Of a stretch of DNA of 64,000 bases, positions 37,018 through 45,160 are shown in pieces. A program made the position numbers and the translations under genes. A model generated the notes under the pieces. That model did no database searches. It was not told the DNA's origin and saw only the letters and a list, made by a program, of their open reading frames with translations. The DNA comes from JABDIY01 sp963803875 (lineage in GTDB: Bacteria > Actinomycetota > Acidimicrobiia > Acidimicrobiales > SZUA-35). The stretch lies in the NCBI GenBank assembly GCA_963803875.1, contig CAWDOA010000016.1:372001-436000 (forward strand), read 5' to 3'. Numbering within the stretch: the first letter of the stretch is position 1; the number at the start of each line of letters is the position of its first letter.

Positions 37018-37679
37018 GGACGTGGTCGTTGCAGCCGGTGAAGCGCACCCTGAGTTTCCCCGAGGTGCTGGCGTTGCCGAATGTCGTTGAGCACATCGAA
37101 CTGCGAGGTCGGTTCGGTTTCATGGCTTTCCACGGCGGCAATCTGGAGCGGCGGACCGACTGGATCGCGTGGGACGCCGCCGAGCGCAGCGGATCATCGG
37201 TGTATTCGGTGTCGCAGCCACCCGGAACCCGGCATCACTTTCCATCGGCGACGGTGCTGCCTGTCCACTCGGACAAGCTGGAGCGGTTCATGGATCATTG
37301 TGAGGTCGTCATCGCAGTCCACGGATTTGGTCGCCACGGCCATTGGGATGATCTTCTGCTGGGCGGTCAGAATCGTGATCTGGCTGAACATACCGGTGGC
37401 ATCTTGCGGTCCGCTTTGCCCGAGCGCTACAACGTGGTCTCCGACATCGATGCGATCCCTCGGCCGCTTCGAGGGATGCATCCTGACAACCCGGTGAACG
37501 GACCTTCGGCCAACGGAATGCAACTGGAACTGCCTCCTGGCATCCGGGGTCTCACCCCTGCGGCCAACACGTTTCCTGCGCCGTTTCCGCACCTGGAGGT
37601 CTTGATCGACGGGTTGGCTGAAGCGGCCAGCACCTTCTCTGCGGCATCTATCGAGGGCGGGTCCGAGGAGCAGTGGTGA
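37008..37679 (+). CDS. PghP-like poly-gamma-glutamate hydrolase family protein
   Basis: 223 residues. AVHGFGRHGHWDDLLLGGQNRDLA resembles the zinc-amidohydrolase core of the PghP/DUF867 family, which cleaves poly-gamma-glutamate, although relatives may hydrolyse other peptides. No signal peptide is seen. ATG 37008 overlaps the permease by 10 bp. The link to an exporter is unusual and the natural substrate is unknown. Confidence 0.65.
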   Translation: MALRTWSLQPVKRTLSFPEVLALPNVVEHIELRGRFGFMAFHGGNLERRTDWIAWDAAERSGSSVYSVSQPPGTRHHFPSATVLPVHSDKLERFMDHCEVVIAVHGFGRHGHWDDLLLGGQNRDLAEHTGGILRSALPERYNVVSDIDAIPRPLRGMHPDNPVNGPSANGMQLELPPGIRGLTPAANTFPAPFPHLEVLIDGLAEAASTFSAASIEGGSEEQW

Positions 37680-37705
37680 GCGTCTGACCTCCTGTGGTCA
37701 GACGC
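37680..37705. terminator. Bidirectional terminator
   Basis: Perfect 10-bp stem GCGTCTGACC / GGTCAGACGC with TCCTGT loop. It overlaps the convergent ends of the PghP-like gene and ccdA. Confidence 0.7.
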
Positions 37706-38589
37706 CTCGGGCCTCGAGATTTGAGGTCTTGCGCAGGCGACGCTCGGCGAAGCCCAACACGATGAGTACGGCGTTGACCGCCAAGAAGATCCAACCAAAG
37801 GCGGTGGATCGGTCCCCAATGAAGTTCGAGATGTCGGTTTGTATGTCCAGCGCGCCGCCCATGAAATTGTTCAGCCACGGCGTCCATTCGTCGGGCCGTG
37901 TTTGGAGTACCTGCCGGTCCCAGATGCCGTACAGGAACACGTAGACACCCACCGGGATCAGGATCAGACCCGAGATGAAGTTGATCCTGGGGAGCAGTTT
38001 CTTGAAATTCGTGACGATGTTCTTCTTGCCGAAGCCGACCGCGAGGGTGAGGATCGTGGCCAGCAGACCCATTCCGGCGCCGTAGCTGAGGAAACCGCCC
38101 AACTGCGACGAGAACGACAGCGCCTGGCACGCTCGTGCCCACGACCGCCAGAAACACTCCGATCGTGCACGACAGTGACGCCACCGCATAGGAGACACCG
38201 AAGAGGAACATGTTGAGCATCGAGCCGCCGCCGGTGCCTTTTTCCATCTTCGGGATACTGATCATCGGTTTGAATCCCCTGAGCATGGCGAAGCCCAGAA
38301 CGACGAGCGCTATGCCAACCGCCATCGAGAACCAGGGAAGAACCGGCGTCAGCTGGCTACGAAGTCCTGTGAAGAGGATGCCCAGCGCTCCAAAGACGGC
38401 GAGAAACCCAACAGAAAGCGCGCCGGCTACGAGTTGGGAACGATTGAGTGCTTGCAACCGGCTGTCGGTCTTGCCGTCATTCATGCCCAGGAAGTACCCC
38501 AGGTAGGCGGGCAGCAGCGCAAAGCCGCACGGGTTGACGAGCGCAACCATTCCCGCGGTGAAGGCGATCGGATTGAACAGGTCAGACAT
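37698..38589 (-). CDS. ccdA: Cytochrome c biogenesis / thiol-disulfide membrane protein CcdA, one apparent frameshift
   Basis: DsbD/CcdA-type protein passing reducing equivalents across the membrane. It has the two redox cysteines in ALVNPCGFALLPAYL and ASLSCTIGVFLAVVG, and helices to the end with a C-terminal extension carrying an extra helix. The frame changes by +1 near 38125; dropping one base after GTSVP restores ALSFSSQLGGFLSYGAGMG. It probably works with the TlpA-like lipoprotein at 39538 in haem attachment to the CoxB cytochrome c domain. Confidence 0.87.
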
Positions 38590-38676
38590 GGGGGGAGCAC
38601 TCCTGGAGGCGTACCGTAGAGAACAGTCGCCATTGTCTCCTGTATTCCCACCGGATCAGCCTCACCCGTGCGGCCA

Positions 38677-38706
38677 AGGGGGCGGGGCATGAGCGCCCCG
38701 CCCCCT
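38677..38706 (-). terminator. Strong terminator after whiB7
   Basis: 12-bp GC stem AGGGGGCGGGGC / GCCCCGCCCCCT with a 6-nt loop, 5 bp beyond the whiB7 stop. Confidence 0.8.
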
Positions 38707-38710
38707 CTAC

Positions 38711-39094
38711 TCAGGCCACCAGTTCTACGAGGTGCTCGGGTATGGGGATCATGGGGATCAGATCCTCAGGCCTGGGGGTTTTGGGCGGGCGACCCCGACG
38801 ACGTTTGATCGTTACGATCCTGCCGTCCTCGAACAGCTGACCACCCCAGACACCCCACGGCTCGCCGCGGTCGAAGGCTTCCTCCAGGCACTGCGCGATG
38901 ACCGGGCATTGGGCGCAGGTCAGCTTGGCCACTCCGATGTCGGCGAAATCGTCGGAAAAGAACAGTTCGTCGGCGTTGGGAACGGTCCGGCACGCGGCGG
39001 CGACGGTCCAATCGACACCGGCGAGCGTGAGATCGCCGAAGTCGTTCGTGGAGTTGAACTCGATGTCGCTGATGGAGGTGTCGATCGCAGTCAT
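38711..39094 (-). CDS. whiB7: WhiB7-like iron-sulfur transcription regulator
   Basis: 127 residues. Four cluster Cys (AACRTV, then LTCAQCPVIAQC), the turn GEPWGVWGGQLFEDG and a C-terminal AT-hook KRRRGRPPKTP. The Cys spacing, EPWGVWGG turn and AT-hook match WhiB7, which in mycobacteria activates intrinsic antibiotic resistance with the primary sigma factor. ATG at 39094 (MTAIDTSISD) is preceded by AGAATCTGCC and a CCGACA repeat with no Shine-Dalgarno. The frame stays open upstream through the repeat (His-Arg dipeptides) to 39415, but this is unlikely to be translated. Confidence 0.88.
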   Translation of the reverse strand: MTAIDTSISDIEFNSTNDFGDLTLAGVDWTVAAACRTVPNADELFFSDDFADIGVAKLTCAQCPVIAQCLEEAFDRGEPWGVWGGQLFEDGRIVTIKRRRGRPPKTPRPEDLIPMIPIPEHLVELVA

Positions 39095-39104
39095 GGCAGA
39101 TTCT

Positions 39105-39173
<69 letters not shown>

Positions 39174-39193
39174 GAGGAGGGCGGCACACATGG

Positions 39194-39225
39194 AAAGCCG
39201 CCGGCGCTTACGCTCCGGCGGCTTT
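39194..39225 (-). terminator. Intrinsic-terminator-like hairpin in the whiB7 leader
   Basis: 11-bp stem AAAGCCGCCGG / CCGGCGGCTTT with a 10-nt loop, between the short upstream ORF and whiB7. Positioned like the attenuator of mycobacterial whiB7 leaders. Confidence 0.65.
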
Positions 39226-39255
39226 GCAACTGATCTTCTGATCTGGGATCAGGCG

Positions 39256-39381
39256 TCAGGGCACGGGAGCTGGCGGTTCGTTGCCACCGGTGAGCGTCGA
39301 GGTAGCTACCGCTGTCTGGGCGGCTGCAAGACCGAACTCGGCGAGGGCGACGCGACATGTGATTGCAGGTGCGTTCTTCAT
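39256..39381 (-). CDS. 41-aa upstream ORF in the whiB7 leader
   Basis: ATG at 39381 with a strong Shine-Dalgarno AAGGAG 9 nt upstream (39391-39396). The peptide starts MKNAPAITCRVALAEFGLAA and ends NEPPAPVP. It stops 30 nt before the leader hairpin. By analogy to mycobacterial whiB7, slow translation under ribosome inhibition could prevent the terminator from forming. A consensus -35 TTGACA lies near 39456-39461 on this strand, but no good -10 was found. It could instead be an independent small protein. Confidence 0.55.
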   Translation of the reverse strand: MKNAPAITCRVALAEFGLAAAQTAVATSTLTGGNEPPAPVP

Positions 39382-39537
39382 GTCGACATGCTCCTTCGGG
39401 TATGTGGGTCGCCACGGCGGGCCGGAACTAGACCGAACTACCAATCGACTGTTCTGTCAAGCGAATATCCTGTCACCTATCCCCGAGTCGACGATCAGGG
39501 ATGGAATGATGCGTCTCGAACCGAGGTTTCTCCGTCT

Positions 39538-40059
39538 GTGAATGGCCCTTCAACTCCCCACTGCGAGAAGCGTCGCCCACGCCCGCTCTTCCCGGCTGTC
39601 GTCGCGTTTCTGGTTTTGGTTCTTACGGCGTGCACCAACAGTTCCGACAGCGCCGACGGGCTGCCACAGGGGTCTGAATTCTTCAACCCGGACGGGTCCT
39701 CGGCAACGCTGGCGGACTACGCCGGATCGCCCCTTGTCGTGAACTTCTTTGCTTCCTGGTGCGCACCGTGCAAAGCCGAGCTGCCCGAGTTCGAAGAAGT
39801 CAGCCGGGAGATGTTCGGCGAGGTTCAGTTCCTCGGGGTGAACACCGACTTCGAACGGGACGCTTGGCTTCAGCTCGTCGATGACACCGGAGTCACGTAT
39901 CCGACCGTGTTCCAGCCATCGAATGAGCTGTTCCAGGCGTCGGAGGGCCTCGGAATGCCGACTACCGTTTTCATCGACGCCGGTGGAAACGTCCAACACA
40001 CCTTCAGCGGCGCTCTCAACAAGGCCACGCTCAGGAGACTGATCAACACTCACCTGTAG
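39538..40059 (+). CDS. TlpA/ResA-like thiol-disulfide lipoprotein
   Basis: About 173 residues. Lipobox VLVLTACTNSS after a basic N-terminus, then a thioredoxin fold with the redox site FFASWCAPCKAELPEF and cis-Pro GMPTTVFID. An extracytoplasmic reductant that keeps apocytochrome c cysteines reduced. GTG 39538 chosen for a compact lipoprotein signal; no strong Shine-Dalgarno. Functionally paired with ccdA on the other side of whiB7. Confidence 0.83.
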   Translation: MNGPSTPHCEKRRPRPLFPAVVAFLVLVLTACTNSSDSADGLPQGSEFFNPDGSSATLADYAGSPLVVNFFASWCAPCKAELPEFEEVSREMFGEVQFLGVNTDFERDAWLQLVDDTGVTYPTVFQPSNELFQASEGLGMPTTVFIDAGGNVQHTFSGALNKATLRRLINTHL

Positions 40060-40834
40060 TTGGCTGGTGCACTGGGCCGACAACCTCGGCAGCAGCCAGA
40101 TAGTGGCTGTTCAATTGTGCGTCATCATCGTGGGTCAGCCACCACATTCGCAGGCCATCCGCTTTGGTATCAACGACGATCTCGGAGTGATCATCGGGCA
40201 CTACGCCAGCGCCGTGTTCGATCAGCAGCCGACTGCCCGAGTCGACGTTGTCGGCGAGGGCATGTTGCAGAGCCGACCAGTACACCACGTTGTTCATATG
40301 ACCGAACGTGTCGAAGTCACCCCATCGAGGTGTCCAGTCGAGTGTCGTTCGGTGAGCGAGGAGTTCGGGTCCGGGTCGGGAGATGCGCTGCCTGGCCGAG
40401 ACCCTTCGCCCCTGAGCCGCGGGGCCGTAGAGCTCCAAGAACTGAGGGGAGAGCCGCCGTGGGCGAAGGGCAACTGGATCGATCGAAACCCAAAGGGTGG
40501 CAACTTCGTAGTGGCCACCCCCTTCGCCGCGGATGCTGACTCTGCGTTCAGCCCACGTCCGCCCCAGTCCGGCACAGAACGTCGTGAGTTCGAGCGGCTC
40601 GTCGACGACGGCCGGTGTGACGACGTCGACCACTGTTGACCGAGCGATCCAGGCGAGATCCTCTTCCAATCCTGCGTCGTTGGTGTCGTCGTTGGAGATG
40701 ATCTGCGTGTAGCGAACGAGCGCGTCCAGCCGCAGATGTCCGCCCCTCGTGACATCACCAAGTCGTACTCGATCGTTGATGCAGAACGCCCGTCCCGTGC
40801 CGGGGAGCGGGACCATCTCGAACTGTGTGATCAC
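40043..40834 (-). CDS. Acyl-ACP thioesterase-like double hotdog protein
   Basis: About 263 residues with two hotdog halves. The first is RVRLGDVTRGGHLRLDALVRY and VVDEPLELTTFCAGLGRTWAERRVSI. The second is TTLDWTPRWGDFDTFGHMNNVVYWSALQHAL, containing the D-x-x-GHxNN motif. It probably releases fatty acids from ACP or CoA. Start at GTG 40834 or ATG 40816. It overlaps the end of the convergent TlpA-like gene by 17 bp. Confidence 0.8.
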   Translation of the reverse strand: MITQFEMVPLPGTGRAFCINDRVRLGDVTRGGHLRLDALVRYTQIISNDDTNDAGLEEDLAWIARSTVVDVVTPAVVDEPLELTTFCAGLGRTWAERRVSIRGEGGGHYEVATLWVSIDPVALRPRRLSPQFLELYGPAAQGRRVSARQRISRPGPELLAHRTTLDWTPRWGDFDTFGHMNNVVYWSALQHALADNVDSGSRLLIEHGAGVVPDDHSEIVVDTKADGLRMWWLTHDDDAQLNSHYLAAAEVVGPVHQPTTGEC

Positions 40835-40898
40835 CGAAGCGACGCTATCGGGCACCTCTGGAGATGGCCTGTTCGCGCCCATGCTGCCGCAAATGGGC

Positions 40899-41468
40899 TT
40901 ACTTCTGGGAAGTGACCGGGGATACCGGCTTGGCCGGTTCGGCAAAGAAGGTGGCACGGTAGTGCTGAAGCTCTTTGATGCTTTCGCGAATGTCGTCCAT
41001 CGCCCGGTGCGAGGTCTCCTTCCTGGGGCCGCTGTTGAGCGCAGCGGGGTTCCAACGCCGGGCCAGTTCCTTGATCGTCGACACGTCGACCGAGCGGTAG
41101 TGGAGGTATTCCTCGATCTCGTTGGCGTGCACAGAAAGGAAGCGACGATCCATTCCAATGGAGTTTCCACAGAGCGGCACAGTCCGAGGCTCCGGGATGT
41201 GTTCTTGGAGAAAGGAAAGTGTCTGATCGATTGCCTGCTGAAGCGAAACCTCGGACGCTTTGATTTCGTTCAACAGACCCGACTTGGTGTGCATCTCGAC
41301 GACCACCGTGTCCATGAGTGACAGTTCCTCGTCGGTGGCGTGAACCACGACGTCGGGTCCTTCGGCGACGATGTTCAACTCGTCGTCGGTAATCAACGTT
41401 GCAAACTCGACAATCACGTGTTTGGCCGGATCGAGCCCAGTCATCTCCAGGTCCATCCACGCAAGCAT
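40899..41468 (-). CDS. orn: Oligoribonuclease
   Basis: DEDDh 3'-5' exonuclease degrading 2-5-nt RNAs and pGpG, the breakdown product of c-di-GMP. 189 residues; AWMDLEMTGLDP (Exo I), GNSIGMDRRFL (Exo II), YRSVDVSTIKELARRW and HRAMDDIRESI (Exo III). The length fits Orn. ATG start divergent from dut with about 40 bp between. Confidence 0.95.
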   Translation of the reverse strand: MLAWMDLEMTGLDPAKHVIVEFATLITDDELNIVAEGPDVVVHATDEELSLMDTVVVEMHTKSGLLNEIKASEVSLQQAIDQTLSFLQEHIPEPRTVPLCGNSIGMDRRFLSVHANEIEEYLHYRSVDVSTIKELARRWNPAALNSGPRKETSHRAMDDIRESIKELQHYRATFFAEPAKPVSPVTSQK

Positions 41469-41507
41469 TCCTGCACACTATCCGGCTGTGCTTGTACTGT
41501 CGGGATC

Positions 41508-41954
41508 GTGATTGTTGAGGTTCCGTTCGCAGCTGTTCGTGACGACGCCCCGGAGGTTCCGATTCCTATGCGGGCCGGCGATGCCGCCGCTGACCTTCGT
41601 GCCGCCCAGCCGTTTCGACTGGAGCCGGGGGAGCGGGCCTTGGTCCCAACCGGCTGGTCGGTGGCAGTCCCCGAAGGAATGGCGGGCCTGGTCTTGGCCA
41701 GAAGCGGTCTGGCCATCAAACACGGGATCGCCCTCGTCAATGCGCCCGGTCTGGTCGACAGCGGCTATCGAGGCGAGCTACGCGTGATCCTCATCAATCT
41801 CGGCAACGAGCCGTTTATCGCCCTCGCCGGTGAGCGCATCGCCCAATTCATGGTCATTTCGCTGCCCGACATCGCCCATGTTGTGGTCGATGATCTGCCT
41901 CACTCCGCCGATGGCCGAGGGGTTGCCGGATTCGGGAGTTCGGGGACGACGTGA
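41508..41954 (+). CDS. dut: dUTP diphosphatase
   Basis: Trimeric dUTPase, 148 residues, all five motifs: AGDAAADLRAA, ARSGLAIKHGI, GLVDSGYRGELRV, GERIAQFMV and RGVAGFGSSG. GTG start 7 nt after a TACTGT box (41495-41500), probably leaderless. The stop overlaps the GTG start of the ligase gene. Confidence 0.94.
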   Translation: MIVEVPFAAVRDDAPEVPIPMRAGDAAADLRAAQPFRLEPGERALVPTGWSVAVPEGMAGLVLARSGLAIKHGIALVNAPGLVDSGYRGELRVILINLGNEPFIALAGERIAQFMVISLPDIAHVVVDDLPHSADGRGVAGFGSSGTT

Positions 41955-42907
41955 GCAGCGGTGCCCTTCAGCGGATTGTTCCGATGAAGGCGGTTGTCGA
42001 TGTACTACCCGCTGACAACGGAGAATGGGCCACCGAACTCAAATGGGACGGCATGAGGGTCATGGTCCACATCGCCGAGGACAGACTGATCATGCGGTCC
42101 GCGTCGGGCCGCGACACGACCAGTGCATTTCCTGAACTGCACGAGCTCGGAGATCTTGTTCCGACCGGGACGGTGCTCGACGGCGAGGCGGTGGTCATGG
42201 TCGATGGGGTCCCGTCCTTCCGCTCCCTCCAACACAGGATTCACGTTGACAGACCGTCCCCCAGTTTGTTGGCCGAGTATCCGATCCAGATCGTGTTGTT
42301 CGATCTCTTGTGGTTTGACGGACACGACATTCGTGCTCTTGGGTTCGAGAGCCGCCGAGCAGCTCTGGACCAAATCATGAGAAGCGGTCGAGCCTGGACG
42401 TTGTCGGTGCTGAGCGCCGGCTCACCGCAGTCACTGTTCGATCGTGCGGCCGAGCACCGTCTGGAAGGAGTGGTGTGCAAAAGACTCGATTCCCCCTACG
42501 TGTCGGGGCGATCGGCATACTGGCGCAAGATCAAGGTTCGGCCCAGGACCGACATGGTGATCGGGGGATGGATCGGCGGCTCGGGTTCACTGCAGGGACG
42601 TATCGGCTCAGTCGTGGTCGGTGTCGCCGAGGGCGGTAGCTTCCGCTGCACCGGTGCGGTGGGGTCCGGGATCACCGACGATGATCGCGCACGAATGGCG
42701 GCCGCGTTGGTCCAACGGCCAACACCACCGTTCACCAATCCCGAGCTGATGACCGGGCGAATCGGTGACACCATCACCTGGGTGGAGCCTGAACTGGTGG
42801 CGGAGATCGGGTTCTCGCGCTGGGATGACGGACAGCCTCTTTGGCAACCGACCTTTCATGGTCTCCGAGCTGACGCCGACCCGCTCGCAACCGAATATCG
42901 TCAGTGA
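41951..42907 (+). CDS. ATP-dependent DNA ligase (LigC/LigD-like catalytic domains)
   Basis: 318 residues: nucleotidyltransferase domain with the adenylated Lys motif ELKWDGMR, LDGEAVVMVDG, IVLFDLLWFDG, EGVVCKRLDSPY and WRKIKVRP, then an OB-fold. No N-terminal DNA-binding domain, as in LigC-type ligases used in repair or end joining. GTG 41951 overlaps dut; an internal ATG 41984 is possible. dut and this gene probably form a nucleotide-quality/repair operon. Confidence 0.88.
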   Translation: MSSGALQRIVPMKAVVDVLPADNGEWATELKWDGMRVMVHIAEDRLIMRSASGRDTTSAFPELHELGDLVPTGTVLDGEAVVMVDGVPSFRSLQHRIHVDRPSPSLLAEYPIQIVLFDLLWFDGHDIRALGFESRRAALDQIMRSGRAWTLSVLSAGSPQSLFDRAAEHRLEGVVCKRLDSPYVSGRSAYWRKIKVRPRTDMVIGGWIGGSGSLQGRIGSVVVGVAEGGSFRCTGAVGSGITDDDRARMAAALVQRPTPPFTNPELMTGRIGDTITWVEPELVAEIGFSRWDDGQPLWQPTFHGLRADADPLATEYRQ

Positions 42908-42908
42908 C

Positions 42909-43190
42909 GTGAGTGATCAACTGCGAGTGGAGTTTCCGTGCGATCCCGCGTTGCGTTCGGTCGGCCGGGTGGCGGTGATCGGGGTACTCCTCCGGCTTCG
43001 GATGCCAATGGTTGCGGTCGAAAAGTTCCGCAGCGAGCTCGACAGGGCGATCGGTCTGGCCGCTGGTGCAGCCCCCGACCCCAGGGCTGCGCTGACCGTC
43101 AACGCCCGATGGGATGAAGCGCAGGTCATCGTCGAGATCTCCGGACCGGCCGCCAAACGGACGTTACGCCACACTCGGGTCTTTGGCTGA
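42909..43190 (+). CDS. Small protein resembling half of an RsbW-type ATPase domain
   Basis: 93 residues, GTG start 1 bp after the ligase stop. LRVEFPCDPALRSVGRVAVIGVL, then VEKFRSELDRAIGLAAG and ALTVNARWDEAQVIVEISG, recall the N-terminal part of anti-sigma/HATPase (RsbW) proteins. The G1/G2 ATP-binding boxes are missing, so catalysis is unlikely. It could be a truncated regulator or a minimal partner-binding domain. Low certainty. Confidence 0.5.
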   Translation: MSDQLRVEFPCDPALRSVGRVAVIGVLLRLRMPMVAVEKFRSELDRAIGLAAGAAPDPRAALTVNARWDEAQVIVEISGPAAKRTLRHTRVFG

Positions 43191-43308
43191 CCGGGACCGG
43201 TCCGGCGTCGCTTCACCGAGGACACGAATCTGAAGTAACCAAGCGGGCACAGAATTGGTCCAACGAGGTCGTGGAGAAATGTGATCTGTGGCCTCGCCGC
43301 GCTCGCCG

Positions 43309-43330
43309 GCCTACCGACCGGTCGGTAGGC
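43309..43330. promoter_or_regulatory. 22-bp perfect palindrome, probable operator
   Basis: GCCTACCGACCGG and its mirror form an uninterrupted perfect palindrome centred between 43319 and 43320, ending 7 nt before the desaturase ATG. It resembles a TetR-family operator. No regulator gene is adjacent. Confidence 0.7.
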
Positions 43331-43337
43331 TGGTCTC

Positions 43338-44276
43338 ATGGTCCGCTCCGCTGACACAGACTTTCTCGCCGAACTCGAATCAGAAGCCGAGCGCTTACTC
43401 GAACGCCACCTGGCGTCGGTGAAAGAGTGGCACCCTCACACGCTGGTTCCCTACAGTCGAGGGCGCGATTTCGAACCGGACTACGAATGGTCACCCGAGG
43501 AGACCGACCTGACACCGGAGGCGCAGAGCGCACTGTTCGTCAATCTGCTCACCGAGGACAACCTCCCGTACTACTTCCGTGATATCGAGCGGATGTTCGG
43601 TCCGGACGGCGCCTGGGGTGAGTGGGTCCGGCGTTGGACCGCCGAGGAAGGTCGCCACGCGGTGGTGATCCGCGACTACCTCACTGTCACTCGGGCCATT
43701 GATCCTGTCGCGCTGGAGCGGGCGCGGATGATTCAACTCAGCAAGGGCGAGGTACCCCAACCTCCCTCCGCTGCCGATGGCATGTGTTACGTCGCGCTAC
43801 AGGAACTCGCCACCCGCATCTCTCATCGCAACACCGGAACCCACATCGAAGACAAGGTGGGATACAACATCATGCGGCAGGTAGCGATCGATGAGAACCA
43901 CCACTTCCTGTTCTACCGCGACATTGCGACCGCCGGCTTCGAGTACGACCCGTCGCAGATGATGAAGGCTCTGGAGCGCCAGCTGATCGGGTTCGCCATG
44001 CCCGGTACCGGAATCCCAGATTTCGCGGAGCACTCCAAGCGCATCGCCAACGCCGGCATCTACGACCTCGTGGCTCACTACGACAAGATCATCGAGCCTG
44101 TAGTACTGCGGGAATGGAAGGTGGAGACCATCGAAGGTCTCGACGCCGAAGCAGAACAGGCACGCGAACGGGTCGTGAAGTACATCAACAAGTCCGGCCG
44201 CGTGGCCGATCGGATACGAGCCAAACGTGAAGCCAAGGCTGCCGAGAGCTCCGAGGTCGGACTGGTGTCCGCCTAG
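43338..44276 (+). CDS. Acyl-ACP desaturase
   Basis: Soluble di-iron fatty-acid desaturase, 312 residues. The ligand motifs are EDNLPYYF, EEGRHAVVIRDYL and DENHHFLFYRDI. It introduces a double bond into acyl-ACP, as in mycobacterial DesA proteins. The C-terminal ~50 residues are Lys/Arg/Glu-rich. Expression is probably controlled by the palindrome just upstream. Its stop overlaps the convergent glutaminyl-cyclase gene by 4 bp. Confidence 0.9.
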   Translation: MVRSADTDFLAELESEAERLLERHLASVKEWHPHTLVPYSRGRDFEPDYEWSPEETDLTPEAQSALFVNLLTEDNLPYYFRDIERMFGPDGAWGEWVRRWTAEEGRHAVVIRDYLTVTRAIDPVALERARMIQLSKGEVPQPPSAADGMCYVALQELATRISHRNTGTHIEDKVGYNIMRQVAIDENHHFLFYRDIATAGFEYDPSQMMKALERQLIGFAMPGTGIPDFAEHSKRIANAGIYDLVAHYDKIIEPVVLREWKVETIEGLDAEAEQARERVVKYINKSGRVADRIRAKREAKAAESSEVGLVSA

Positions 44277-45160
44277 CCCGAGGTGAGCCTCAATTCGTAG
44301 CTGACTGGCCATAGTTTGCCCGTGACGAAAAAGGTGTCGGTTTCGGGCCGATAGGCGATGCCGTTCAGCACCGACGCGTTGTCGAGATCAGGCGGCACAA
44401 GGTCGGTCAGGTCCAGCCGACCCATCACCTGCCCGGTCCCAAGATCGATTGACACGATGTCGTTGGATTTCCAGATGTTGGCCAGTACCCAACCTTCGAG
44501 ACACTCCAACTCGTTGAGATCGAGCACCGGGGCGCCGTCCTCATCGGTCACCGACACCGCCCGCACTATGTCGAACGTGTCGGGGTCACGGATGGTGAGC
44601 TCGGCGGTGCCATTCGACATGACGAAGGGCTGACCCGGTTCTGATTCGGCGGTGCAGAGCCCCCAACCTTCCCCGTCGTAGCGCAGTGGCGCAGCTACCT
44701 GTGCCAGCGAGTCCGTGTCGGATATCAACAGGAGCCCCGAGGTGTAGGTGAGCTGGTACAGCCGGCCATCTCGTTCGGTGATCCCCTCGCCGAACAGGGC
44801 ATCGTCGAGGGGTACTTCTGCGATCACCGAGCCGGTCTCAGGATCCACAATGCGGCGGTCGCTTTCGCCTCTTCGCCCGGTGCTTTCGTAGAGCTGATCA
44901 TCGACGAATTCCAACCCCTGGGTGAACGCTCGGTTGTCGTGGTTGTACGACGCCACCACGGTGTAGCGAATGGGTCCCGTCAGCGGTTCGGCACTCGCTT
45001 GGGGCTGTGGGGCCGTTGTGCCGGCTTGGCCGGCAGGGGCGATGGTGGACGACACCGTGGTTTCGGTAAGTGTTGGACGGGCCGCGGAGGTGCTGCACGA
45101 TGTGCCGGCCCACGCAAGCCCTGCGAGAATGATCGCCCTACGGGGCCAGCGTGATCTCAT
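44273..45160 (-). CDS. Glutaminyl-peptide cyclotransferase-like lipoprotein
   Basis: About 295 residues. Lipoprotein-type signal (LAGLAWAGTSCSTS), a Thr/Ala linker, then a five-bladed beta-propeller of the plant-type glutamine cyclotransferase family: NRAFTQGLEFVDDQLYESTG, DGRLYQLTYTSG, YDGEGWGLC, LNELECLEGWVLANIWKSN and VLNGIAYRPETDTFFVTGK. It forms N-terminal pyroglutamate. Start at ATG 45160 overlaps the upstream paralogue by 23 bp. Confidence 0.85.
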   Translation of the reverse strand: MRSRWPRRAIILAGLAWAGTSCSTSAARPTLTETTVSSTIAPAGQAGTTAPQPQASAEPLTGPIRYTVVASYNHDNRAFTQGLEFVDDQLYESTGRRGESDRRIVDPETGSVIAEVPLDDALFGEGITERDGRLYQLTYTSGLLLISDTDSLAQVAAPLRYDGEGWGLCTAESEPGQPFVMSNGTAELTIRDPDTFDIVRAVSVTDEDGAPVLDLNELECLEGWVLANIWKSNDIVSIDLGTGQVMGRLDLTDLVPPDLDNASVLNGIAYRPETDTFFVTGKLWPVSYELRLTSG

